Shown here: positions 46,026 to 56,888 of the stretch, piece by piece | How positions within the stretch are numbered: position 1 is the stretch's first letter | Layout of the letters: each line of letters begins with the position of its first letter | NCBI RefSeq assembly: GCF_000464535.1 | Contig: NW_006916034.1 | Span: forward strand, 121,334-185,333 | DNA: 64,000 nt | Source: Endocarpon pusillum Z07020 | Lineage: Eukaryota > Ascomycota > Eurotiomycetes > Verrucariales > Verrucariaceae | Direction: 5' to 3' | The notes under the pieces: model-generated | What the model saw: only the letters and a program-made list of their open reading frames with translations | What the model was told of the DNA's origin: nothing | Database searches by the model: none | Position numbers and translations under genes: made by a program

Positions 46026-47172
46026 ATGGTCACAACATCAATACAAGATCGGACGAATGAATTCCGGACAGTTCTTATCCAAGCCCAGAAACGACAGAAC
46101 ACCTCAAAGGTTGGATCACAACGGGCATCATTACTTTCAGATGTGCAAAGACGGGAAGCAAATGGGTCTGCTGGGTCAGAGCGGAGGGCGCGATCCGAGT
46201 TTGCAAGAAATGCTGCCCAGGTGGGAAGGGGCATCACAGCGACAATGGGCAAGTTGGAGAGGCTGGCGCAATGTAGGGCACCGCAGCTACGTCTGCGGCT
46301 TCTGGCTGATGAGAGTGACAGTGGCGAAACGAAAGACTCTGTTCGACGACCGACCGGTGGAGATTTCAGAGTTGACTTATATCATAAAACAAGACCTTGC
46401 TTCTTTGAACAGCCAGATTTCTTCTTTACAATCTCTCAACCAGTCTCTACATCCCAACGCCTTACAACCGAAGTCAGCCGATCAGGAAGGTCAGCACAAT
46501 AAGAATGTGGTGGTCATGTTGCAGGGCAAGGTAGCAGATGTGGCGGCGAGTTTCAAGGACGTTCTAGAGGTACGGACGAAGAATATTCAAGCGAGCAGAT
46601 CGCGGACCGAGAATTTTGTCAGCTCAGTATCGGCGAAGACGGCAACCGGTATGGATGCACAGCGCTCGGAATCACCGCTCTACCAGTCCACAGGTACAAA
46701 TAGACAGCGTACACCCCAAGCTGCCCATTCGAGCTCCGATCTTCTTAGCCTGGAACCTTCGTCATCTTCTACACTTATGCGGCACGGACAGCAATCAGAT
46801 TCGCAATTGCTGATGATGGAAGAAGCGCAGCCTACCAACACCTATATACAACAAAGAGGCGAGGCCATCGAAGCGATTGAACGAACGATAAACGAGCTTG
46901 GCGGAATATTTGGGCAACTGGCTAGCATGGTGTCCGAACAGAGCGAGATGATCCAGCGGATAGACGCAAACACAGAAGACGTGGTTGATAATGTTCAAGG
47001 CGCGCAAAGGGAACTGCTCAAATACTGGAGCAGGGTTAGCGGTAATCGATGGTTGGTTGCAAAGATGTTCGGAGTGTTAATGGTATGCCTTGGATCCTCC
47101 TGCCCGAGCACTTGCCATATGCTAATTTCTGGGTAGATATTCTTCCTTCTTTGGGTCTTAATATCTGGTTGA
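46026..47172 (+). CDS. SED5: Syntaxin-5/Sed5 t-SNARE of the Golgi
   Basis: Exons 46026-46272, 46322-47082 and 47137-47172 (introns 49 and 54 nt) join in frame to 347 residues. The N-terminal peptide (SIQDRTNEF) is the Sly1-binding motif of Sed5. A helical Habc region contains KTLFDDRPVEISELTYIIKQ. The SNARE motif spans about 263-318, with the zero-layer Gln in MIQRIDANTEDVV. The C-terminal anchor (WLVAKMFGVLM plus IFFLLWVLISG from exon 3) completes a tail-anchored protein. Sed5 drives ER-Golgi and intra-Golgi fusion. Length and domain order match the family; the gene is intact and ends in a 12-codon exon. Confidence 0.95.
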
Positions 47173-47962
47173 TCCCTTGCATTGTGATCAACGACATAGA
47201 CCTGTACTATTAGCGAAATACAGAGGAAGCGCAGGCTTCACCGATGCTGCACCAAGTAGTTTCACTTTCTTGAACATAATATGATCATCGTCCTGTCCTG
47301 CCCCATGAGTCTGTGGTGCTGTTGTCAAGCTACGCTGGCGCTCTTCTGCTACTTCCCTTCGATTCTATCTTCAGACGCTCCAACTCGATCAGCGGTACAT
47401 TCAATGCAGCATGAGGGCTATAGTCAGTGACATAGTAACTAGCTAACAACAGTCGAACTGCTTACCAGGAGAAGGGGCAGCTAAAGATTCGAGCTAAGTG
47501 CCGTTAGGGAAATGACAGCTACTCTGTCAAATGACCACAATACTAATATGATAAGAGAAGCATATTTTGACCATATTGTGACCATATTTTCAGTAAAATA
47601 CGTTGCAGACAGGAAGATTTCATTGGATCACAGACGACTAAGCTGCATATCAAGGGCTGCGTATCAAGCTGCATATCCTTTGTACTCCTCTCTAAGCAGT
47701 CTTACGGTTAGGCTTACTATGTAATCTAAGCGCACTTTGATGGCTCCCCTAGCATTATTTTAATGAGGGCCTCGCAAGGACACACACAAGCTGCAAGAAA
47801 TGTGGTTGGTTTGGAGTTGTCCGCACTCACTCGCAGCCTGGTTCATTTTGAACCTCCGAGTCCTTGGAAAGATCGGTCAGCAAGAGAACACTCCCAAAAC
47901 CATTACTCTGATACTTCGACCTACAGCTAAATTTCAGCTTAACGTTGTTTTTCTTGAAGTCT
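47173..47962. other. No gene seen
   Basis: 3' flank of SED5. The plus frame at 47512-47724 is short and featureless. Confidence 0.4.
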
Positions 47963-48165
47963 TACTACGGTAAGGGGCATAAATGATGTTAGCATGGTTC
48001 TAGTAACAGTTAGTTATCATACGTAGTACAGCGCCCCTTGGATGTCTCAAAGCTCCTCTGGTCGATAGCCACAGAAATTGGCCACAGTGGTGCCGCTAAC
48101 CGGTCGAAGCTTAGCTGTCTCGTTAAGAGTCCGTTCTGGAGCAAAAGTACTCCGTACTCTACGTC
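47963..48165. mobile_element. TA-flanked MITE, copy 3 (right end decayed)
   Basis: It starts TACTACGGTAAGGGGCATAA at 47963. The interior GAAGCTTAGCTGTCTCGTTA (48106) matches copy 1 (AAAGCTTAGCTGTCTCGTTT). The right terminus is no longer recognisable, ending near the TACTCCGTACTCTACG region. Confidence 0.6.
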
Positions 48166-48700
48166 AGGGTGCCGGGGTGTTCAAGCCAGATCAGGTTAAG
48201 CGTATCCCGTTCACCTCCTGCCGCTTTTATTTCCCGGAACCTACCGCGTCCGTGTCTATATGTTTGTCATACGTCCCTCACCTAAGGCCGTAAGCATAGC
48301 ATCGCCGCTATGCTTCTATAAAGCTAATTATTAAGCTCATTCAGTGACACAGGGGATAGCTCAATTAACAGTCGGGTTCGCTGTTACTCTTCAGATGGGC
48401 GCAAAGATTGAAAAGAAGACGATCAGCAGTGTTGGAGTGTTGGCTTTAAAGGCCGACAACTAGCTAAAGAGGGTCAGCTAGAGGCGAACAGCCAAGGACG
48501 ATCAGGCTGAGATGAAGGTCTCGTCACCCCGCCATAACTACAGTACTAGCGCAAAAGTCTCCGATTTCGCCGAGCAAATTTCGCGAATTCACTCACGCGT
48601 CTTTTAACGCGCTTTTTTGCGACAGCGACCACGCAATGCCTAGAAGGCCATTGGCAGAAATACTTGGTAACAGAGCTCCGAATTATGAGCTCTCTTTATA
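48166..48700. other. No gene seen
   Basis: Spacer between the MITE copy and the TPR remnant; no open frame of note. Confidence 0.4.
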
Positions 48701-48876
48701 TCAACGAGACAAAATCGACGGGCCTAGCATCTTCTCCTTCCCTGCCAATGCCCGTTGGTACATCTGCTCCGCCTCGGCCAGTTTGCCCTGTTTGAGGTAT
48801 ATATTGCCTAAGTTGTTCACAATGGTGAGTGTCGACGTGTGCTCAGGGCCTAGCAACTTCTCCTTCCCTGTCAATC
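48701..48876 (-). pseudogene. Second TPR fragment of an NLR-type protein
   Basis: Minus translation contains GKEKLLGPEHTSTLTIVNNL, GNIYLKQGKLAEAEQMYQRA and LAGKEKMLGP: one full and part of a second kinesin-light-chain-type TPR unit. The frame extends upstream to about 49345, but that part is not TPR-like apart from a possible RFLQRESTCGLPCVKIAENS stretch. It breaks off abruptly at 48701 outside TPR register. A truncated remnant; which parent NLR it derives from cannot be said. Confidence 0.6.
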
Positions 48877-49499
48877 GGAAGCTGTTTTCGGCAATCTTCA
48901 CGCACGGCAGACCGCAGGTGGATTCCCTCTGCAGAAATCTTTGAGCGAGATCACTCTGCGCGGCGCTCCAGCTGCGTGATGTTCCGAGGAGATTGTAGCG
49001 GCCTCGCAGTGCATCACGGAGTGGTGAAGGACCGCGGATGGAGTTCTTGAGTCTCATCTCCGTGACCCCATATGTTCGGCCATGAATAAGCGAAGGATTC
49101 TCTCTCTGGCAAGCCGTGTAGGTTCTGGGACTTCGGATTCTTGGCCAGCCTATCGGTTGGACCTTTGAGGGCGGCGTCTGGGATGATTGAAGGTGCTGCT
49201 GGCTTTGCAGATGGAGATCCAGAATCCAGGTCCAGAATCCTCGAGTAGTACGACCACGAAACGCGGCTTTTTGGCGATAAGTACAGAGAGCTAGCATGGG
49301 CCGTGAAGGGTAGGATCCCGATCGGTATTCAGAACATGTTCCCAAAATCTATTATTTAAAACTCTCCCATATATATCCTCGAGTGACCTTTGGAACAAGC
49401 ACAAGTAGCCTCCTGTCCAACATCAGGGTAGCCCCCTGTCCCCTTATCATGTTACCATGTACAGTTGCACCGCTCCTCTCGATGATTCAGTAAGAATGT
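48877..49499. other. No independent gene seen
   Basis: Part is open on the minus strand with the TPR fragment, but no domain is recognisable. Confidence 0.35.
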
Positions 49500-50948
49500 T
49501 CATTTCCTAAGCCAAACAAACACCGCCTCTGCGAAATGCTTACTCGGGACATCCACCAGTCGATAAAACAGTTCTGCGCCTAGCAAGATGCATGGAATGA
49601 GCGTGAAGATGGTGATTGCATTCGTGGAAGAGATCGACAAGTCGCGCGCTGTGCGAAGGTGCAGCGCTAATTTCATGCCGATGGTGTAGACGAAGATGCT
49701 TTGCGCGGTGAAGAAGCCTAGGACCAAAGGGTCAGAGAAAGGAAACGAAAAGTGAGATGAGCACCGGCTAAACTCACTAAATGACCGCTTCCCAAAGAAG
49801 AGCAACGTCCTGTTACCGGCCAGGAAGCTCTTGACCGGTTCCAAGGTCTCGACGAGAAGCAAGATACCTACAATGAGCAGATAATTGTCATTCCTCGGAT
49901 AGGGCGCCGACTTGTCGAACGTCTCGAAGGAGACTTTATCGGAGAAATAGAAAATCGGGTGGCTTTTCAACTCGGCGTTCCTCAGATCCGGCCGTGCGGC
50001 GACCCAGACATATTTCATGGCCAAGCCGGCCGCGGCCAGGAAGCCTCCGATGAAGCCGTTCCGCACGCGGAATTTCTCGGTCATGTTGAAGCCGTACTGG
50101 AAGTCGGCCTTGAGGATCGGGTGGATGCTGATGTCGGCGAGCAGGAGGCCCGTGGCGCTGTACCAGCCCCAGCTGTTGAGCCACCAGGCGCCAAGGATGA
50201 AGAACCCGAGACCTTGCACGTGCCAGCGAGGGCGCGTGAAGGGTAGAATCGCCATCGCGATGTACACGGTATAGGACTGCGAATAGATCAGAGATGGCGA
50301 CCAGAGCGTCATGGAGGGCCAGGCGCGGTTGGCGGCTTGCGTGGAGAAGTCTCGCACCATCCATAGCGTGTTGTAGATGCTGTTGACGAGTGCGAGGCCG
50401 GTTGGGGGGAGATAGACGGGCTGGACAAGTGGGTTGGAATAGTTGGTCGCGAATTCGGTGATGGTGTCCGTCCCTGTCTGGTTGAAGATCAGGAAGGCCA
50501 CCGCTGCTGCGACGAAAAGAGGGAGGCCGATCTCAATGGGCCGCCGGATGAGACTCCGAGCAAAGTTGGTCGATGACGAGTCGGCCAGGAAGGGAATGCA
50601 GATTACTCGAGCGGAGAGGATCAGGAAGAATGAAGCGATGAAGCTATATTCCCAAAAGAGGACCTCGAAAATTTTTCGAAGAATCTGCTGATAGTTTGGG
50701 CAGGGGATGTCGGTAGTGGTGAGGCCAGGAATGAAGGTGTGAAACAGTATCCATAGGATGCTTTCCAGGACAAGGATGCCGTGAAGACTGTTCAGATACT
50801 TTTGTGAATTCAACTCTCGAAGAGGAGCGGTGGTGATGCTGTGGGCTTTTTTCTTGGCTTGCACTGCGAGCTTATGAAACGAAGATGCGTGGTTATTATT
50901 GGACTTGGAGGATCTTGTCGGAGAATGGTCGACCTGTTCGGGCAGCAT
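49500..50948 (-). CDS. Acyltransferase-3-like multi-pass membrane protein
   Basis: Exons 49778-50948 and 49500-49717 (61-nt intron GTGAGT...CTAG) give 462 residues. About ten hydrophobic segments follow a basic cytosolic N-terminus. The first is LNSLHGILVLESILWILFHT, in the position of the AT3 RGLAALLV helix with its His. An Arg-rich turn (RSLIRRPIEIGLPLFVA) matches the usual RxxRI/LxP motif. The stretch LWSPSLIYSQSYTVYIAMA and then GWYSATGLLLADI resembles the C-terminal module of the 56889-60251 protein (LWTIPVQLQNSYLVLLGAVM; GSFFWLGLAVADL). AT3 proteins move acyl groups onto extracellular carbohydrates. The substrate is inferred to be a glycan made by the neighbouring GT2. The family assignment is by topology and motifs. 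Confidence 0.65.
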   Translation of the reverse strand: MLPEQVDHSPTRSSKSNNNHASSFHKLAVQAKKKAHSITTAPLRELNSQKYLNSLHGILVLESILWILFHTFIPGLTTTDIPCPNYQQILRKIFEVLFWEYSFIASFFLILSARVICIPFLADSSSTNFARSLIRRPIEIGLPLFVAAAVAFLIFNQTGTDTITEFATNYSNPLVQPVYLPPTGLALVNSIYNTLWMVRDFSTQAANRAWPSMTLWSPSLIYSQSYTVYIAMAILPFTRPRWHVQGLGFFILGAWWLNSWGWYSATGLLLADISIHPILKADFQYGFNMTEKFRVRNGFIGGFLAAAGLAMKYVWVAARPDLRNAELKSHPIFYFSDKVSFETFDKSAPYPRNDNYLLIVGILLLVETLEPVKSFLAGNRTLLFFGKRSFSEFSRCSSHFSFPFSDPLVLGFFTAQSIFVYTIGMKLALHLRTARDLSISSTNAITIFTLIPCILLGAELFYRLVDVPSKHFAEAVFVWLRK

Positions 50949-51459
50949 TTTACCGAATGACTAACATGAAAAAGTGATGATGAGTGTTTCGGAGGAGGCT
51001 CGACTCCACAGTATTGAGTATTGTATGCGGCAGAAAAAGTTGGAGCAGTGAGGATTCAAGAAAGGCAACAGATTTACTCGGGCAGACTGTCGACGAGCTG
51101 CGTACAGATGTTGCAATGCTTTGCTCGGTCGCTTAGTACTATGTAGGGCTTGAACCGCACGGGATTGGGGAGCGGTCTTTTGGGAATTGTGGAGTCCTCT
51201 AGAAGGACGGATAATAAGTGCCAAGAAACGATTGTACGCTATAACTTCATAATTTCGCAGGTTTTGCCTCGTCGTGGGGCGTTCTGTGTTCTGATTTTAG
51301 CCCATGCCCCCCTCCCGCGATGTCCACATGTCGACCCAACGTTTTGGCTGGCATTGGGCACCATGAGCCTGGTTTTACATGCTCCAACCGATTACCCGAT
51401 GAGATGCAGGCGGCTGTCGAATGGGATGAGTCCATGCAAGCTAAGAGTTGGTACTCGAT
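50949..51459. other. Intergenic up to the second gap
   Basis: Upstream region of the acyltransferase-like gene; no other gene is supportable. Confidence 0.4.
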
Positions 51460-51827
51460 NNNNNNNNNNNNNNNNNNNNNNNNNNNNNNNNNNNNNNNNN
51501 NNNNNNNNNNNNNNNNNNNNNNNNNNNNNNNNNNNNNNNNNNNNNNNNNNNNNNNNNNNNNNNNNNNNNNNNNNNNNNNNNNNNNNNNNNNNNNNNNNNN
51601 NNNNNNNNNNNNNNNNNNNNNNNNNNNNNNNNNNNNNNNNNNNNNNNNNNNNNNNNNNNNNNNNNNNNNNNNNNNNNNNNNNNNNNNNNNNNNNNNNNNN
51701 NNNNNNNNNNNNNNNNNNNNNNNNNNNNNNNNNNNNNNNNNNNNNNNNNNNNNNNNNNNNNNNNNNNNNNNNNNNNNNNNNNNNNNNNNNNNNNNNNNNN
51801 NNNNNNNNNNNNNNNNNNNNNNNNNNN
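51460..51827. other. Assembly gap (368 N)
   Basis: Run of undetermined bases directly abutting a trinucleotide microsatellite, the probable cause of the gap. Confidence 1.
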
Positions 51828-52474
<647 letters not shown>

Positions 52475-54065
52475 TCATGATCGAGCCGTAGCGTTCCACG
52501 ACGAGTATTGGACAATTTGACGTGCGTGAGCGTAGAGTCCCATCGTGGCCGACAAAATCAAGTACAAGGGATAGATTACAATAAAACCAAGCATGGCTCG
52601 CCATGAGGTGAATTCAGATCGGACCATTTCCGTCACCGCAAGAGTGATGATCAAACATATGATACTGTGAAGAATTAGCCTTCGATCATAATTTCCGTAT
52701 CGGGTACGTGCAGAACTGTGCAACTCACGTGCTGAATAGAAACCATGTAGCCATCGGATACTGGAAGAAGATAAGGTCTACCAGTTGGCTAGACGATTTG
52801 GGGAAGTGAGTGATGATGAAGCTGATGATCAAGCATGTATGCTGCGTGACAAGATAATAGCTGATTTCTCGGATGAGCAGCAGTGACAGAACCCCAAATC
52901 GTTGGTCAAGACCTCGCCTTCCACTTGGCGGTTGATTCCACACAAGTGGCATGTGCCGATAGCTGGCTTGCGTCCACCCCTGAGCCCACCTCAGTCTCTG
53001 GTTCCAGAACGCGGCGAAGTGATTGGGTGCCATCTCATAAGAGATAACGTTGAGATCATGCACCGCTTTTTTGTTTTGGGCGTAAGCGCGGAGACCTGAG
53101 TCAATGTCCTCGGTCAACATGGATCCGTCCATCTTGATCTGGCGTAAGACTCCTGCTCGCCAGTAACCATTGGAGCCACAGAAGAGACCAAAGCCGTACA
53201 TTCTACTCCTGCCTGGATGCGAAGTAGCATAGATCTTGTCGAACTCGATCGCGATCATCTTAGCATAGAAAGATTCATCGGTGTTGTAGACCACACATCT
53301 ACCTTGAACAATGTCAACTGTAGGATCCGCTACAAACCGTTCCGCCGCCCATCTCGGATTGTGAGGATGTGGAAAATGATCGCAGTCGAAGATTGAAATG
53401 ATTTCCGCGTTGGTATTAAGCGTGAGAAAGTGATTCAGATTGTCTGCCTTCGACTTTGAATTGGGAACTTTAACGACTCTAAGTACGTGGTACTGTTTGG
53501 TCATCGCATGAAGCTCGGTCTCGAGTGGTTCTATCGGCATCGGACTATTGTATAGAAGGTTCACTCGTATCCTGTTCCTCGGATACACCAGCTCATCCAG
53601 AGCATAATGCAGCTGATCTTTGACAATGTCTTTTTCGTTAGGAAGATATGCGACAATGATGAGATCAAGCATTGGCAGCTCCTCGTCTGGTGTAGGAAAC
53701 CTTCGACCGTTGCCCTCAATTCTGAAAGCCTCCTTTCTAGCTTCACGAATCGGTGTCATTGCTAAGAATGCTTCAACGACACAGGTCATTGCGATGTAGA
53801 AATTGGTACACATATAGAAGAAATAGAAGACCGTAATCTGCTGGTAAGAGCAAAAGACGTAGATGGCGGTGGAAACGATGTAATAGGTTACAACAAGGGT
53901 GACTGGTGTCCAATCGATTAACCAGTTCGAGAAACGAGACATGAGCCTGTCCAAAGCACTGAAAGATCGTTTGATGGCGGCCACACGACTCATACCGTAG
54001 CCGTTGTCGTCGCCAGGTGTGCTGTTGTGCCATCTAGGCAACGGGAGATGCTTGAGAAAAGACAT
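52475..54065 (-). CDS. GT2 family processive-type glycosyltransferase
   Basis: Exons 52729-54065 and 52475-52664 (64-nt intron GTGAGT...CAG) give 508 residues. Two N-terminal membrane segments (about 45-110) are followed by the GT-A domain. It carries all four GT2 landmarks: LDLIIVAYLPNEKD near 131, the DCDHF metal site near 227, the TEDIDSG catalytic Asp near 318, and QRLRW near 355. Three or four membrane segments follow at the C-terminus. The D,D,D,QxxRW set with flanking membrane helices is that of cellulose, chitin and hyaluronan synthase-type enzymes. The length suits the small fungal GT2s needed for hyphal growth in some plant pathogens. It probably polymerises UDP- or GDP-sugars at the plasma membrane; the sugar is unknown. 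The start is the first ATG in frame. Confidence 0.85.
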
Positions 54066-55501
54066 ACGAGATACAGGCCAGCTGCCGATAGAACTGTAGA
54101 ATCGCAAATAGAGAAGCGTAAATGGAACAACAGAGACACTTGCAGTGCTTTTGAATCTTGACTGAATGTATAGTGGACGAGAAGGGTCTGGAATTAATCT
54201 GTCCTTAAGCTGTGTTTCAAATATACCTTGGTAGGGGGGATTCGTCCCCTTTCAGAGCCGTGCGTAGTAGAGTCCTGGACCCTCGCTGAATCACGGAGAT
54301 CAGCATCCGGGCTCTGTTCAACGAGGCCCAGGTGAGGACATGAAGACGGGGCTTGATATAGCTTGCTTTTGAAAATTCCCGATCGACAAAGGATTGGTGG
54401 CCCTGGTCGCTTTCAGGACTGGTAGACCGAAGATGCATGACCCAAAAAGGGAAGAGCCGGATGCCTCAAGTTGTCTAAGGCAGCAGTCGGTCGACAGAGA
54501 GGAATTACTATGCTAGCTTGGATCGAAGCTCGAAAACTCAGATGATCATGGCTCCATGCGAGTAGACACGGCTTTGGGGTCAGCCCGCCTCTCAATAATC
54601 CAAATCAGTCCAATACTGAAGATGTACGTGGTATGTTATCCCGAAGACCACAAAGTAGACTGGCGTGCTACTACTACTGGTAGCTTGCTTTTTCAGTACC
54701 TGATAACGTCACAACCGATTCGGCGGCCATAGGCGCAAACGCTTCATGGGACCTTCGCTCCTGTCTACCCTGACTGCCTGACGAGCATGGTACTCCTATG
54801 GACGGAGTACTGCCTCAAGAAGACTAGACAGAGCAAGTAAACGACCACGCTCTGAATTTCGAACTTGGAGGAGGTCAGCTTCAATCCCACCGTAAGGATA
54901 AGATGTTGGGTAGAAGGCATCTGAACGAAGAGACTAGACAAATGCTTCTGCGGCCTGCTGTTCGCTGATGATGTCATGTTCAACTCGAGTTCAGCGAAAC
55001 AACGCCAATGTTGACAGGCATTGATTACATACTCGCTAGTATGTAGCAAAGCATAAAAGCTGGAGTCTTTACCAGCTTCCAGTCATGGGCATATCAGGTA
55101 CAAAGCACAAAGAGCACTACTATGCAGTACATCTATCATTCCACCAAAAGGACGGCGCTTTAGGTTTTGAACTCAGCCGTTGGATGTAGATCTAATTGGT
55201 ACACACTAGTACTCCGTACCCATGTCTGGCTTTTTGGTCAAGATAGGTTTAGTGGCTAGGGCGAAGGTGTGCTGGAGGCTTGCTCAGCTAGCAAGGACCT
55301 CTGGACTCTTATCTCTCGAGACTCACAGGGACTGTAAGTCAAAGCCACCTGTTTCCTGTTTGGAGCTTCAACCAAGCTAAACGTTGGCAAGCGTGCTCTC
55401 AAATCTGTCCGTAAACTGTGGATTGCACGACGATCACGTGTGTTATTTTCGAGGGTTATTGATGGCCAAGACACTCTGTGGATTGATTTTTGATGTCGTC
55501 C
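54066..55501. other. No gene seen; tRNA-like repeat copy D near 55133-55190
   Basis: Upstream of the GT2 gene. Copy D reads, on the minus strand, AGCGCCGTCCTTTTGGTGGA. Other frames here (54217, 54765, 55256 minus) are short and featureless. Confidence 0.4.
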
Positions 55502-55733
55502 TACTACGGGGGCCCTGAACTAATGTTAGTCTAGCGCTAAGAGCAACTAGTTCTCATTATGACAACCTAGTGTTATGATTCGCCACTTTAAAGCTTGTTC
55601 TGTGTGCATTCATTCTGATGAGTCAAATCATTACATCTAACTTTTTTTAGGCATAGCTGTTCTGTGCAGAGAGTGCTTACAGGTAAAGATACTAGCGGTG
55701 AGCTAACATTACTTCAGGCTTCCCCCTGTAGTA
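55502..55733. mobile_element. TA-flanked MITE, copy 4 (232 bp)
   Basis: The left end is TACTACGGGGGCCCTGAACT (55502), with TAATGTTAG following. The right end is the inverse of TACTACAGGGGGAAGCCTGA with TAATGTTAG (to 55733). TA lies at both outer ends. The interior is noncoding. Confidence 0.7.
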
Positions 55734-56019
55734 CGTACCATAGTACTAGTAAAGTGATCCTAACCAACTAACCCTTAATGGGCATCAACAGGCCCTAGGC
55801 TACTGGCTAGTTCGTACACTACGCAGCACGACTAACCCTATTTGTGGTGAATAGCTTTTAGTGTCCGTGCAGAAATCCTGAAAAGGTGACAGCATAGCGC
55901 TAATAGAAAGCGTAAATTTTGTCTTTTCCCAGGACTCGACCGAACAGACCAGAGGCCGACCCCGGCCGAAACAAGTAGAATTGAAGATTTACAGGATTGA
56001 TGACTGGACAAACCCTGAT

Positions 56020-56160
56020 GTGGCGAAGACGGAACCTCGAACCGGGACCAGTTGGCTAATAACCTCTGTCTATTAGCGCTACCAAAGGCGACAAAATACC
56101 ACTCCGCCACGGATAGCGCTAATACGAACTAGGAATCGAACACTAACATAGCCCGCCGTT
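56020..56160 (-). repeat. tRNA-like repeat copy E, possible tRNA relic or SINE
   Basis: On the minus strand GTGGCGGAGTGGT (56098-56110) and TCGCCAC (56020-56026) can form a 7-bp acceptor-like stem across 91 nt, about the length of a class II tRNA. A B-box-like GGTTCGAGGTTCC lies inside (about 56031-56043). A GCTAATA/TATTAGC hairpin occupies the middle. The T-arm does not pair properly, so this is not a functional tRNA as read. A further AGCGCTTTTAGG block lies near 56247. Confidence 0.4.
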
Positions 56161-56888
56161 TACGAGCACAGTACCCGCCTTCCGCCAGAACCCCCAAAGA
56201 GGCACGAGCAAAGAGCACCACGCACTACGAAGTTACCTAGGACAGCGCTTTTAGGTTTTGATCCTAACCGATAGTTACGTACTAGGCTAGTCGCATCACA
56301 GCCTTCTTCTTAGTGCAGTACCATCAGCACAATACAAAGTACGTACCCTGTACCGAGTATCTATTCAGTGTTCAGTTCTCAGGGCTTTCAACTTGACTTT
56401 GCTGAGACCGTCTAGGAAGACGCCACGCCACGCCAGCACAGATCACGGCGAGTAGCCTTCAGCCGCTGGAGAATCAACCTTCAAAGTAGTCAAGAACTTG
56501 TGGATGTATCCTGATATTCACCCACAGCGTCTACTCCACAGTCAAGAAAGCTCTCCATAACTGGGTCTTGCTGTCATCGCCACTGATCCTAAGCTGCTAC
56601 GAATCACAAAATCCATGCCACTACTATTTCACAACGCAATGGCATTCCGCTGCCAACTACTACGTCGTAATGAATGCGCTAATCATCCACTTGATTCGCC
56701 TCTGACTAACTAGCATCAACCGGGCTTTTCCGGCCTATACATTGTTACAGTCTGATCAGGTAGCCGCAGAGTAGCTGCTGCATTCTATTTACCATCTTCA
56801 TTCCTCCCCTACACATGCCTGCGCTGTCAACCTTCTTCAATACTGTTCTCTTAACACAGGTGTAGTCATCTCGCCGGCAAAGTTGAAT
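56161..56888. other. Upstream region of the GH16/acyltransferase fusion gene
   Basis: No gene. A short direct relative of the tRNA-like repeat is at 56240-56275. The 5' UTR and promoter of the downstream gene should lie at 56700-56888. Confidence 0.4.

Noticed and set aside
56020..56110. Functional tRNA gene
   Set aside because: Acceptor-like stem and B-box are present, but the T-arm does not pair and no cloverleaf can be drawn; kept as a repeat instead.
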